DNA of 64,000 bases from Heterohyrax brucei (taxonomy: Eukaryota > Chordata > Mammalia > Hyracoidea > Procaviidae), in NCBI GenBank assembly GCA_028571685.1, contig CM053140.1, forward strand, positions 20,503,501 to 20,567,500, in the 5' to 3' direction. Below the pieces are notes generated by a model that saw nothing but the letters and a program-made list of their open reading frames with translations, ran no database searches and was not told where the DNA came from. Positions 22,230-33,240 of the stretch are shown in pieces. Every line of letters begins with the position of its first letter. Within the stretch, counting starts at the first letter, position 1. A program made the translations under genes and the position numbers.

Positions 22230-23975
22230 GTGAAAAGAGTTTGTTGCTGGGAAAAATGGATTCTTATACTGGGAGTAGAGCGGAGTATCAGCCCAGTAAT
22301 TAATGTGGCCAAAACTACATCTCCCTAGTCCTCAAATTTGATGCTTTTCAGGTCATATGCAGAGACCTAAACTGTCAAAGACAATTAGCAAGCTCAGATA
22401 AACACTTATATCCTGAAGAAAGCTCTGACAATTCCATTAAAAGCAAAGATGATGGGGATGAGCCCACATACCCATGCCCCAGATGGCCCAATGTTTGGTG
22501 GACATCCAGGCCTGGAGGATGGACATATAGTCCATCGTCCTCCCACTCCTGCAAGAGATTAAAAGAAAAGATACACTTTTATAAGGATGAAGCCTCCCCC
22601 AACTGTAAAGAATTAGGTTGCAGCCCTTTACTGCTATCCATTAATACCCCGGCAGCTTTAAATCAGCAGCCACCAGTTGCTACTCGAATATATGGATTGG
22701 GGCCAGACATAACAGGTACAGACCCCCTGGGTAGGCTAACGCTGAAATTAACCACTGCCCCAACACCTGTTTCCCAGACACCCCTACTCCAGTGACCAGC
22801 AGTGATTCCCAGTCACTTTATAATGACCCCAAACGAGTAGAAATAATAAGACTTATGGCAGGCCTTAGAGATAGAGACAGGATATGGAAGTGTGAACGCT
22901 TGGGTGGAATGGGTCAGATATTCAGTGCAAGCTCTCAACAAAAGTGACTTCTGTGCCTCTGCAGCTGGTCGACCACAGGCGCACGTGGTTCCCTTTCCCC
23001 TTGGCTGGGACTTGGATCCGATGGGAATGCACTGCATGTTGGCTGTGTACCAAGACAAAGACACTTGGGAAAATGACAGCTGTAAGGGCTTGTTGTTGCT
23101 CTTTCCTGCACTGCAGAAGGTCAGACCCAAGTGGTCCCCTCATTGTCCATAGGGAGGATGAACCACTCTTCTTGCCTTTCCAGGCAGCGAGCGGAGTTCA
23201 CAGTGCCTATAGCAGAATTGACAATTTGCAACTATATCCAAAACATCACCAGTGAGCCTAGTAGTGGCAACTGTTCAGCCCTCAGAGTACTAGGGTAGAT
23301 GTCTGGTGGTATGGTGGAAAGGGAAACCTCCAAGATGTGCTGCCGTCCAACTGGACTGGGATGTGTGCTTTGGTCCAGCTGGCAATTCTTTCACCCTAGC
23401 GTTCCTTGAAAGGGCCAAGCATGGTGGAAAACCCCAGCCTTGGAGCTGTCTTCCTGGATTGTTTGATCTACATATTTACCTAGACTCCATTGGGGTCCCT
23501 AGAGGGGTACCTAATGAGCTTGAGGCTAGCAATCAAATAGCTGATGAGTTTGAGAGTACACTTTCCTGGTGGTCTACAATAAACAAAAGTGTCGACTGAA
23601 TTAACTGCATTTACTACAACCAACAAAGGTCCATAAACTACACTAGGGATACCTTACAAGGTGCCAGTAGCTGGATGGCCTGCGAAAATAGAATAGCATT
23701 GGACATGATGCTGGCAGAGAAGTGAGGAACATGCGTGATGTTGGGAGACAAGTGTTATACTTTCATTCCTAACAACATAGCTCCTGATGAAGCCATCATG
23801 AAGGCCCTGCAAGGATTAAATATTCTAGCCAATGAATTGGCAGAAAATGCTGGCATCAGCAACCCTATCACTGATTGGCTAGAAGGGTAGTTTGGTAAAT
23901 GGAAAAATATGGCTGCCTCCATCCTGATCTCTCTTATCATAGTAGCAGGAGTTTCGACAGCTGAAGACTAATTGA
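22230..23975 (+). pseudogene. ERV1 env remnant (surface and transmembrane), broken
   Basis: A surface-subunit-like region is spread over frames at about 22240-23580 with stops. The transmembrane part is recognisable at about 23670-23960: an immunosuppressive-domain-like segment (ENRIALDMMLAEK, then a stop), followed by a C-x6-C-type loop whose following residue is no longer cysteine, then a hydrophobic segment (ILISLIIVAGV) at about 23917-23955. The cytoplasmic tail is short or missing. It cannot encode a complete envelope protein. Confidence 0.72.
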
Positions 23976-25384
23976 AATGGCCGTCAATAAACAGACCCCC
24001 ATGACATACCCAGAAACCCACTTACTACTATTAGAAACCTACAAAGATGACACTATACGAGGAATAAAGTCAACAGACACGTGAAAAGTTTGAAAGGCAT
24101 CAATGAAGATGAGACCAACAAGTATAAAAAGAAAGAAAGAACTTGTGAGAAATCTCAAAATGGTCCATCTTCAGAATAAGGGGAACAAAGGCTAGGATAA
24201 GAAGTTACTAGCTAACCTGGACACAAACTATTAGGTGACGTGGCAACCACAGAGCCCACATACCTGGGGAAACGTGTACACAAACAGAATGAATTAGGGG
24301 AGAAGGGGGCGATACTTTTTCAGGAAATACAAATGTAAACTTAAAGGGAAGACTTAGGCAACGTCTAGGAAAGACTGTTTATACCCATATTATTCAGCCA
24401 ATGAGGAACCAGGGGAGGGACTTGCGAGTTAGGGAATAAAAGGCTTGTAAAGAACTGCTTAGGTGTGCCCTGGCCCACTTCCTTTCCTTTGTGGGCTCAT
24501 GTGCCCAATATTGCAAAATTGATTAATAAAGCCTTGCTCTTGCTAACTGGATTCCAACTGTATTTCTTGGGCATTCATCAGGTAGAGAGACCCTGGTAAC
24601 AACCTTTCAGTGACCTCATAAGGGATATGGATATGGCAGGTACACCCCAGACGTTGGGGTAAGGTCTTATTCGGGGGCATATACCAACTCACCAGTTGTC
24701 TAGAGGGACTGAGATGGTGTCCAGGGTACTGACAACATTTCCCACACATGGACCTTAGATTCAGAGGACTCACTGTTCTGGTTGTTGAGGTCACCATGTC
24801 TATCTGCTCATTTCTGTCTTTTATATCTCAAAAGAGATTGACTTAAGACACAACCTAACATTATAGATTGAGTCCTGCCTCATGATTATCGTATTAGGTG
24901 CTGCCAAGTCAGTTCCAACTCACAGCAACCCTGTGTACAACAGCACAAAACACTGCTATGTCTTGCATCCTCCTCTCAGTAATTGTTATGCTTAAGCCCA
25001 TTGTTGTAGCTACTGTGTTGATCCATCTTACTGACAATCTTTCTTTTTTTCACTTAACCCTCTACTTTATACCAAGCATGATGTCCTTCTCCTTCTGCTA
25101 ATAGCATATCCAGAGGATGTGAGACAAACTACCACCTTTGCTTCTAAGGAGCATTCTTGTACTTCTTCCAAGACGGATTTTTTTCCTTTTTTGGCCAATC
25201 CACAGTATGTTCAGTACTCTTCACCATCACAATTGAAAGGCGTCAGTTCTTCTCTGGCCTCTATAATCATTATCCAGCTTTTGCATATGTATGAGGTAAT
25301 TGAAAACATTAAGGCTTGAGTAAGGCTCACCTTAATCTTCGAAGTGATATCCTTGCTTTTAACACTTTAAAGAGGTCTTTTGCA

Positions 25385-25541
25385 CTAGGGAAACCCTGGT
25401 GGTGTAGTAGTTAAGTGATGACGTCTGCTAACCAAAAAGTTGGCATTTCAGATCCTCCACACAGTCCTTGAAAACTCTATGGGGTAGGTCTACTCTGACC
25501 TGTAGGGTCCCTATAGGTTAGAATCGACTCCTCAGCAGTGG
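25385..25541 (+). repeat. AfroSINE, sense, 8-bp target duplication
   Basis: Flanked by cttttgca at 25377-25384 and 25542-25549, inside the antisense RTE. Head, box B and tail are recognisable. Confidence 0.92.
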
Positions 25542-26599
25542 CTTTTGCAGCAGATTTGTCCAATGCAGTGCATTTTTTTATTTCTTGGCTGCTCCTTCCA
25601 TGAGTGTTGATTGTAGATCCAAATAAAATGAAATTCTTGATGTTGCTGCTGAACTAAAGCAAGTTTGTTCCGCCTATCACTGACAGCCAAAATTCAGAGA
25701 TGGGAAAAAAGTTTGATGCTTTTTTAGCAGACAAGCATGCAGGCCCGGGAGATAGTGAGAATGACTTCTCCAAAAAAACTGTCCCACTTGGGTTACAATT
25801 CCAGCGGCTTTTATAGCCAGATGACAAAGGGATTTGCATCTGGAAAATGTCAAACCTTGTCACAGGATAGAACAGGGAGTCAGTCACAAGTTCATTACCT
25901 CCCTGGAGGCTGATTTACTACCCTGGAGGCAGGTAAAAGAGTGTTAAGTCTACAGATCTGGTTGGGACAGGGAATGGAATATAGCTTCACAGTCTCAAGT
26001 CCCAGCTACTAACATTCCCCACTCTTAATCACCAATTTCATATCTGTGTTTTCAAATGAAAATAGCTGCTTTGATTTGCAGCATTTACTCTAGGAACAAA
26101 TCTTGGATTGTGGGCTAGCTCTCTACAGCATGTGGTGTATTTAATCATGAGATACGGTGCACATGGTATACAGTAACAGACACTCCAGTTAGTGTTTGGT
26201 ATGTGCAGCCAACCTACATTGGGGAGCCATGAGAATAATTTCTCAAACTCTGACCCAAAGAAGCCCTCCTGCTGTTTGGTGTTATTTACAATATCTTTTA
26301 CGTTTTTTTAAAAAATCTGTTCTCTATCAATTGGAAACTATCAGACAAGTTAAAGTAACACATCTCCTTAAGATTTTTATATCCGTGATAATGTGTGAGG
26401 AGTAAGTAGTCTGTAGCTGCCTGATTTCCAGAACTGCATCTCTGACTTGTTCCAGTTCAGCACCTGAAGTGCTTATGACCTGCAAGGCAGCATTTAAAGC
26501 CTGTTAAAGCTATTGCCATGTCAGAGGGACAAGGATACATATTAAGCCAGAGCAAACAGGTGTACATCATGATGGCAAACTTTGGGAAGGTTAATCTTT

Positions 26600-27040
26600 T
26601 ATAGTTCAGGCGTGGTTAGGTCAGATATCTTTAATCTGGTCCAGGAACAGGGTGAGCCTTCCCAAGGAGCACAGTCCCCCTGTAGCATTGGTGGGGACAT
26701 ATGAAAAGGCCCTATTTCCACATAATGAGAACCATCCTTTAGGTAACTTAATGGGTTTATTAGCATAGGACACTGTTGTACGTGTTACCTTTGAGGACGG
26801 GGTTACTAAGATTGTAACAGAAGGAAGGGTATCTTGAAAATTTGACACAGTTTTCACTAGGGGTGCCAATCTCAAGTTGGATCAAGAACATCTCTCTGTC
26901 ATTTTTTTTAGCTGGTCCCCAGTTACAGATATCCCCATAAATGGTGTTCTTTTGAACATATCTGAGCATGGTATAATTTCTAATCAGTTCTAGGGGGGTG
27001 CATACACTAGTTAAACGTGTAAAAATTTCTTTCAACATAA
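26600..27040 (-). pseudogene. Provirus env (surface subunit) remnant
   Basis: The minus-strand frames at 26760-27038 and 26621-26875 look like the C-terminal half of a gammaretroviral surface subunit: several N-glycosylation-type sites and the late motif GWFSLCGNRAFSYVP followed by GGLCSLGRL, where a conserved tryptophan-rich, cysteine-containing segment normally precedes the SU/TM cleavage site. The cleavage site and the transmembrane subunit are not found between here and the 3' LTR. Overlapping frames show a frameshift. Confidence 0.68.
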
Positions 27041-27199
27041 GTACCTCCTGCTAGACAAAAATCAGAGATATTCATTACATTTCACGCACAATAAGCCCAT
27101 ACATTTTGACATCTTCGAAAAGGAATAATGTCTTATGAAAGTCCCAGAGCTAAGTACAGTCCTATGGAGAGAGAGATTCTGGCCTGGTTTCTCTTCCAC

Positions 27200-27770
27200 A
27201 GTGGTGATCCACCACTCATGGTCAAGGTCTGTCATGTCCGTGTCTGCCGAGGGATACAACTTCACCCAAGTGTGATATATCCAGGCCTTCAATCGTCCAG
27301 TTTCACAGCAGTGAGGGTGGTCAGGAGAATTTCCCACAAGCCAGTCCACTCCTCTTCCAGCTGTTCTTCAAGCCCCTCTTTCTAAGTTTTTATCTGTGGG
27401 AAGAGTACAGACCTAGGGCATGGAAAATGGTGAATTCTAAACTTTAAGGTCATTTTCTGCCTGTGGGGAAGGCTGTACTGAGGCAGCCTGGAAGGGTCTC
27501 CCATACACAATTTTATAGGGGTCAGTTTGAGCCTGGTTCTAGGGACTCCCCAGATTTTAAATGAGGCAGTGGGCAAGACCTGATCCCAATGTAAATGAAT
27601 GTCTTGACATAGCTTAGAGATCTGTCTCTTTAAAGTATGGCTCATCTCAACCTTTCCTGATGACTGCGGTCTCCAGGCTGTGTGTGGTCTCCATCTAATG
27701 CCCAGGAATTTGTTCGCTTTCAGATCATTGATTTCTCTTGGCCAGTCAGACTCTTCTCCGGATGCTCAAT
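27200..27770 (-). pseudogene. Provirus integrase remnant
   Basis: Reading the minus strand from about 27730: core-domain sequence ending in SSGKVE (about 27650), which keeps the catalytic glutamate, then LKRQISKLCQDIHLHWDQ (27645 leftward), an LTPIKL...GDPSRLPQ stretch, and a C-terminal LKAWIYHTWVK near 27280. At least two frameshifts separate these parts. The N-terminal zinc domain and the first two catalytic aspartates are absent. Confidence 0.75.
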
Positions 27771-27800
27771 CAGGAGCTGCCAGACGTTCTCATGAAGTAG

Positions 27801-28085
27801 TTACAAGTGGAGGCTCTTCTCCTCAGGGAAGAAGGTGGTCTGGGCATCAACTTTAGACAATAAATCTCTTCCTAATAGCAGGACAGGACAATCTACCATA
27901 TACAGAAACTGGTGAGTCATCTGCTTTTCTTCAATCTGACAGTCAAGAGGCATAAATTGCCTCCACAAATATGGTGGCAGGTTGGGTCTTCCCGATCCTG
28001 TTATTAAAATACCTTGAATGTAATTCTCACCAGTTGGGCAGGATTCATTCCCAAAGCTCTGTCCAACTTTTGTAGCTTTTTCCAC
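27801..28085 (-). pseudogene. Provirus protease/RT junction remnant
   Basis: The 94-codon minus-strand frame contains CPVLLLGRDLLSKVDAQ, the conserved end of a gammaretroviral protease where it meets reverse transcriptase. The active-site triad lies upstream of what is preserved. Just beyond 27801 the sequence passes to integrase at about 27730, so RT and RNase H have been deleted. Confidence 0.72.
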
Positions 28086-28199
28086 ATATCTGGTGCTGGT
28101 GTGGGTAGGTGCTGTAAATTGTTTCCAGGAACTCAGATGGAGCCTTGGTGGACTTTTGCTGTACTTCTTGTATCATGTCCAAACTTCTCTGGCTAGTTA

Positions 28200-28720
28200 T
28201 ACCATTTTGGAGACCTGCTAAAATACTCCTTGAATAACAGTTTAGGAGAGGCTAGCCTTCATTGTTGGGGTCCCAGTTGGGCTCAGTCACTGGGATGGCT
28301 ATTGCTGGGTCAGGAGTGTCAGGAGTGTCATTAGGGCTTTCAGAGAGAAGCCTCTTGGCTTCTTCCTTTGCTTTACCCAGGACCAGGAACTTTTCATCAC
28401 TAGTGAGAAGTACATTTAACAAAGCCTGAATAGCAGCCCAATTGAGGCTACAAGTGGCAAAGATTTGAACTCTTCAACTTCATAAATCGGAAGTGGTAAA
28501 TGGTGTGTGTGCCCAATATCTAATTGGTTGCCCTTGTTGATTTACTCCAGTTGGCAACTGTCAAAGAGGGTATTGCCCTGCCTTATTATCCCGGTTCCCC
28601 TGGCCAGAATGAGTTCCCTGCTGGGTGTGTGATGGCGAGACTGCATCTAAGCTGCCTTCAGAAGGGTAAGGGGGAGCTGTTCCTCAAGAAAGGAATGGGC
28701 AGTTGGTAGTGAAACGTTAA
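28200..28720 (-). pseudogene. Provirus gag fragment
   Basis: The minus strand reads as the C-terminal capsid segment of a class I Gag (LLTSDEKFLVLGKAKEEAKR, followed by an acidic proline-rich stretch). No intact frame remains and there is no zinc knuckle. Confidence 0.55.
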
Positions 28721-29144
28721 CAGTATCCATAATAATCTGATTATCTAACATCTCCTGTTTTCAAAAACATTTTCATTAGAAATGGAAGAAATTACAGGGG
28801 AAAGGAGATGTTTCATAGTGCACCAGTTTTACAGAATGTATCACATTTTACACAGTGACCCTGTCCTCCAGACTGTAGGCCATGTCTCTCTTCTCCAGAT
28901 CCTGAGTGGAAGCCCCACCCCAGACATGTCCTGTAGTCCTGCCTTCTAGGCCAACTGGGGGAGCACTTCCTCTTCCCTGGGCTTCGGGCACACAGTTTTT
29001 CAAGCCCACAGGAGTGGCAACTCTACAATTAAAAACATTAGGGGGCATGGCTCCGTTTTTCACACCCTTGAGGTACACCGGTGAAGCTGAGGCAGTTTAG
29101 CTTCCAAGCTCAGCTTTTGTTTCCCAACCAGCTCAAATTAACAA

Positions 29145-29308
29145 TTTAAAACCGAATCAAACTCACTGTTGTGGAGCCAATTTTAATTCATAGAGGCCCC
29201 ATAGGGCAGAATAGAATTGCCACACTGAACCACTGGCATATTTAAACTGCAGATTTTCCCATCAGTAAAGCATAGCACTCATCACTGTGTAACCAGGGTT
29301 TTGTCAGG
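29145..29308 (-). repeat. AfroSINE, antisense, 7-bp target duplication
   Basis: Flanked by ttaacaa at 29138-29144 and 29309-29315, inside the leader/gag region of the minus-strand provirus, so it is younger than that provirus. Confidence 0.82.
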
Positions 29309-29315
29309 TTAACAA

Positions 29316-31987
29316 CTGAGAGGGAACAATGAATCATAACTTAATTTTTGTTAGATAGTATTAAGGGGGAAAACCATATACATTTTAACCCAATAAGAAC
29401 TGGGTAACCTTTGATTCCAATCTGTGCCAAAAACCTTTTAGCTCTTTTGTCTCAAAAAAGGCTGCCTTTGGCTTTTGCTTTCTCTCTGTTTCCACACCTT
29501 GTGGCTTGGTTTTTGTGACTCAGGAATCTTAATGAGAGATCGAATCTTTTCCTTTAAGGGATAAATTAACAGTTTCGCTCAGAAGTCAGAAAAATGTGTT
29601 ATTAAGCAATGAAAAAAAAATCCAATTTTTGTACTGTTAATGTTCTTAGAAATTTCGTAAATCAAACCATTAGACAAACAAAACCTTTGACCATACTAAA
29701 TAAATATTTTTGAACAACAGAAAATAAATTCACTCATTAAGACATATAATACATATATTACTTGTTTCCTGAAAAAGCAAAAAGTGTATTAAATTGTAAT
29801 AGATATCCGATGACTCACTCTAACTTCATTAAGTTACCCAAAAGCTTCTAGAAGTTATTTTAAGCCTGTAATTTTGAAATAAAGTTCATCTAAACATTTC
29901 AAGCTTTTTATTGTATTTTTCCAATCCAATTTAACTCACAAATTTTCCATGAACTGGCTTTGGCAATGACAGAGTCAATCTCATTAGGGTTAAAAAACCC
30001 CTCCAGGCTATTTCAAATGTCTCAGAGTTGCCCTGCAACAGGGAGAGTTTATTTGCATTCTTGGAGCCACCCAATTTCTATTCATCAAAATAAAACAGTA
30101 ATTCTTATCTGCTTTTTGTCTTAAAGCTCTGCACCCAATTGTAAATGTTTTTTTTTTTCCAAAAGCTTCGCTGGGGTTATGACTTGAGGCTGCTCCTGCC
30201 CTGCCCTCTTCTTCCTGGAGGGCAAAAGATCATTAATTTCCATTTTACTGTTCTGGAATTGTTACTTTCTCTTTAAGACAAAACTATCCCTTTAACTAAA
30301 GGGGCCTTTAATTAAGGGCTGTAAAGTTAGTTTTTCAGCTTAATGACATATATCTGGATCTACTTGAGGTTCAACTTTTTTATGTATTTTAGTTCAAGTG
30401 TAGAACTCTGCTCCACAGCTGATAAAGAGGATCTAAGTACAAAAAACCTTTTCTGACCTGCCAAATGAGTTTTTCTCAAAGAATTAAAACAATATCTTAG
30501 AATTAGGCCAGGTGAAACCTATATTGACAATAACAAGAAATACAGCATTTAACAGGCAAAGACTGTTTTACAAATAAGACAGACGTTAAATAAGAATAAT
30601 ACCATGTGGCTTGAGGCCAAACTTATGAAGTCTTACACAGACATTAAACACTCAGTCCACAAGAATCAGACACTTTTCACAGAAACTTACTGATTTGGGG
30701 TCCCCACAAACAGCTTGTATAACTACAACAAAGACATTTCCACAACACGATGGCAAATACAAAACCACACTATAAATGTATTTACCTTATCAAACATACA
30801 AAGGAGGCCTCATTTCTACATATACACAGCTTCACTTACACCACATAAGCACAGCTTCACTTTAAAGTGAGCTTAGCGAAAATTTTCCTGATTTTTGACA
30901 ACAGAGCTCTAATTGCAGAAATGGATCCATTCAATCACTAACTTTCTCCAGAGACTAACTGGTATATTGGCCAGGCCATGTTACAGAGAGGTGGGTACCC
31001 ATACTGAGACCAGACAGAATCCACCCCAATGGCCTTTTCCTAGGAACAGAGACCTTCTCATATTACAGAGTATACGGAGAAAGCTTTTTTAACCAATACA
31101 GAAGTTCTAGCCCTGATGGGAACCTGAGTTCTGTGTGCACAACCAGAAGACATGGGTACCCATACAGACAGAATCTGCCCCATCAGGCTTTTCTTAGGAC
31201 TAGAGGTATTAATACAGAGAAAGCTTTCTCAGTTGAGACAGACATTCCTATCTTACCAGACAGATGGTACCAAGACAGGCAGAAGTCTGAACCTGGTAAG
31301 AACCTGAGTTCTCTGCATCCAACCAGAATAAAGCTCTTGAACCTTTTTAGATTAGTGAATCAATGCCCAGTGTGAGTAGGCAGCTTTCAAAGGCCCCCAA
31401 GAAAAAGATTCTTGGCAACACTGCTCAGGGCATTCAGAAGCTGCACGTCTGGACCCATCTGTCCAAGTAGACAAGGGGGCCTCCTCCAAATTCCCTCTGT
31501 CCTGGGTTGAGCCAGAGAGGAGAGGAGAAAAAGAGAGGAGGTAGAAAAATCTGCTTTCTATCCTAGCAGGATAGTGGAAGTCCAGGGAAATGGGAGGTGT
31601 TATGTTTGGACCACTATGTTCCTCACACTGCACAGAGTTTGTCTTGCAGGGACGGACACTTTCCTCATCCACTCCACATACCCCCTCATCCTGTCATTGG
31701 GGTCTTCCATCAGCAGATGCCATACTGGCTCTTAAATATCTGATCTGTGCCCACAAATATTTTCTTTGGCCTTTGAATGGAACAGATAGGTACCCTCACC
31801 CATCCAGGCCAGAGTTACTGGGGTGGTATGAAGAGCCAAGCCTTCATATCTCATCAGGGAGTGCCCAGATCAGGGTTCTTCCATTGCTATCCACCTGTTC
31901 ACTGAGGTTTTAGAGATGTAGCAGAAAAGTGGAGGAGAGAAAAATTGGTTCTTCCCTGGGAAAGAACTTACTGTAGGGGTCACTGAA
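29316..31987 (-). other. Long AT-rich leader of the minus-strand provirus
   Basis: About 2.7 kb lies between the primer site and the first recognisable gag sequence. No domain is recognisable on either strand. Two imperfect direct repeats are visible: 'gtacccatac...agacagaatc' at about 30997 and 31155, and 'acctgagttctgtgtgcacaaccagaa' at about 31122 with its relative at about 31301. It may be a pre-gag region as in some class I ERVs, or contain an unrecognised insertion. Confidence 0.5.
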
Positions 31988-32005
31988 GCCCCTTTGTGGT
32001 TACCA
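31988..32005 (-). other. Primer-binding-site-like sequence
   Basis: Four bases inside the 5' LTR the minus strand reads TGGTAACCACAAAGGGGC. The position and leading TGG fit a primer site. The tRNA is not clear; the first half is closest to a Trp-type site. Confidence 0.5.
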
Positions 32006-32905
32006 GAAATGCTGCTAAACTAAAGCAAGTTTGTACTGCCTATCACTGACAATCAAAATTCAGAAATGGGGAAAAAGTTCAATGCTTTTTTAGCAGACAA
32101 GCATGCAGGTCCAGGAGACAGTTAAGAATAACTTCTCAAAAAATAATAATAATAACTGTCCCACCTGGGTTATAATTCCAGTGGCTTTTATAGCCGGATT
32201 ACAAAGGGGTTTGCATCTGGAAAATGTCAAATCTTGTCACAGGATAGAACAGGGAGTCACAAGGTTCATTACCTCCTTGAAGGTTGATTAACTACCTGGA
32301 GACAAGTAGAGGAACGTAAGTCTACAGAGCTGGTTGGGACAGGGAACGGAACTTGGTTTAGCAGTTTCAAGTCCCAGCTACTAACAATGTCAGTCATTTC
32401 TCAGCTTTTCTCATGATGTTGCCTTTTGGTCCAGTTGTGAGGATTTTTGTTTTCTTTGTGTTGAGGTATAATAAATACTGAAGGCTGTGATATTTGATTT
32501 TCATCAATAAGTGTTCAAGTCCTCTTAACTTTTAGGAGGTAAGGTTGTCTAATCAGCATATCTCAGGTTATTCATGATTCTTCCTCTAATCATAATACCC
32601 TGTTCTTCATATAGTCTAGCTTCTCAGATTATTTGCTCAGCATATAGATTTATAAGTGTGGTGGAAGGTTATGACCTTGAAGCACATCTTTCCTGACTTT
32701 AAACCACATGGTATCTCCTTGTTCTGTTTGAACAAATGCCTCTTGAGCTATGTACGAGTTCATCATGAGCACAGTTAAGTATTCTGGGATTCCTGTTCTT
32801 TGCAATGGTATCCAGAATTTGTTATGATTCACACAGCGAAGGCCTTTACACAGTCAATGAAACCCAAGTAAACATCTTTCAGATATTATCTGAAGTTGAC
32901 TAGGA

Positions 32906-33050
32906 TCCATCTAGTGGTTAAATGCTGTGGCTGCTGACCTTTAGGTCAGCAAGGCACTCCTTGGAAACTCTGGGGCAGTTCTTCTCTGTCCTATAGGGTC
33001 ACTATGAGTGGGAATCGACTTGATGGCAGTGGGTTTGGTTTTGGTTTGGT
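32906..33050 (+). repeat. AfroSINE, sense, in antisense RTE
   Basis: 'gtggttaaatgctgtggctgctgacc...ggcactccttggaaactctggggcag...ggtttggttttggtttggtt'. The head is shortened. Confidence 0.87.
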
Positions 33051-33240
33051 TATCTAACATCAGCAGTGATGCCCCTGTTCCGTGTCCTCTTCTGAATCCA
33101 GCTCCAATTTGTATAAATCCCCTGTCCATGTACTGCTGTAGATGTTTTTGAATGATCCTCAGCAAAATTTTACTTGTGTGTGACATTACAGATACTATTC
33201 TGTAGTTTCCACAATATAACATCATGCCAGCCAAGCCAAG

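Larger units (their letters stand above)
17411..24746 (+). mobile_element. Gammaretrovirus-like endogenous provirus (ERV1), defective
   Basis: Two related LTRs (17411-17819, partly eroded at its 5' end, and about 24310-24746) enclose gag, pol and env remnants in the usual order. Both LTRs keep a U3 'gaggaaccagg', AATAAA (17606-17611 and 24525-24530) and the 'accctggtaacaacct' stretch. A primer-binding site follows the first LTR at 17822-17839 and closely matches the tRNA-Pro site. A purine-rich tract lies at about 24294-24309 before the second LTR. LTR divergence is high and every frame is broken, so it is old and inactive. The left flank is L1; the right flank is not, so a deletion or rearrangement affected one side. 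Confidence 0.88.
25644..32386 (-). mobile_element. Class I endogenous provirus, minus strand, defective
   Basis: The 5' LTR is at 32010-32386 and the 3' LTR at 25644-26014. Both open TGCTGCT and close CTAACA on the plus strand. The exact 4-bp target duplication atgt (25640-25643 and 32387-32390) is typical of gammaretroviruses. The minus strand carries a TATA box (complement of 'gcttttatagcc', about 25809 and 32185). Reading leftward from the 5' LTR come a primer-site-like sequence, a long AT-rich leader, a gag fragment, a protease/RT junction, integrase and env pieces. Most of RT and RNase H is missing. An AfroSINE is inserted at 29145-29308. Confidence 0.87.
24893..33240 (-). mobile_element. 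RTE LINE, antisense, split by a provirus and two SINEs
   Basis: RTE sequence occupies 24893-25384, 25542-25639, 32391-32905 and about 33050-33240. It starts with the 3' end ('gtgctgccaagtcagttccaac') and continues towards ORF2. The 32391 resumption ('tttctcatgatgttgccttttggtcc') is exactly what the uninterrupted copy at 61370-61390 predicts. It is heavily mutated. A small MaLR-like antisense fragment lies just left, at about 24810-24885. Confidence 0.85.
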
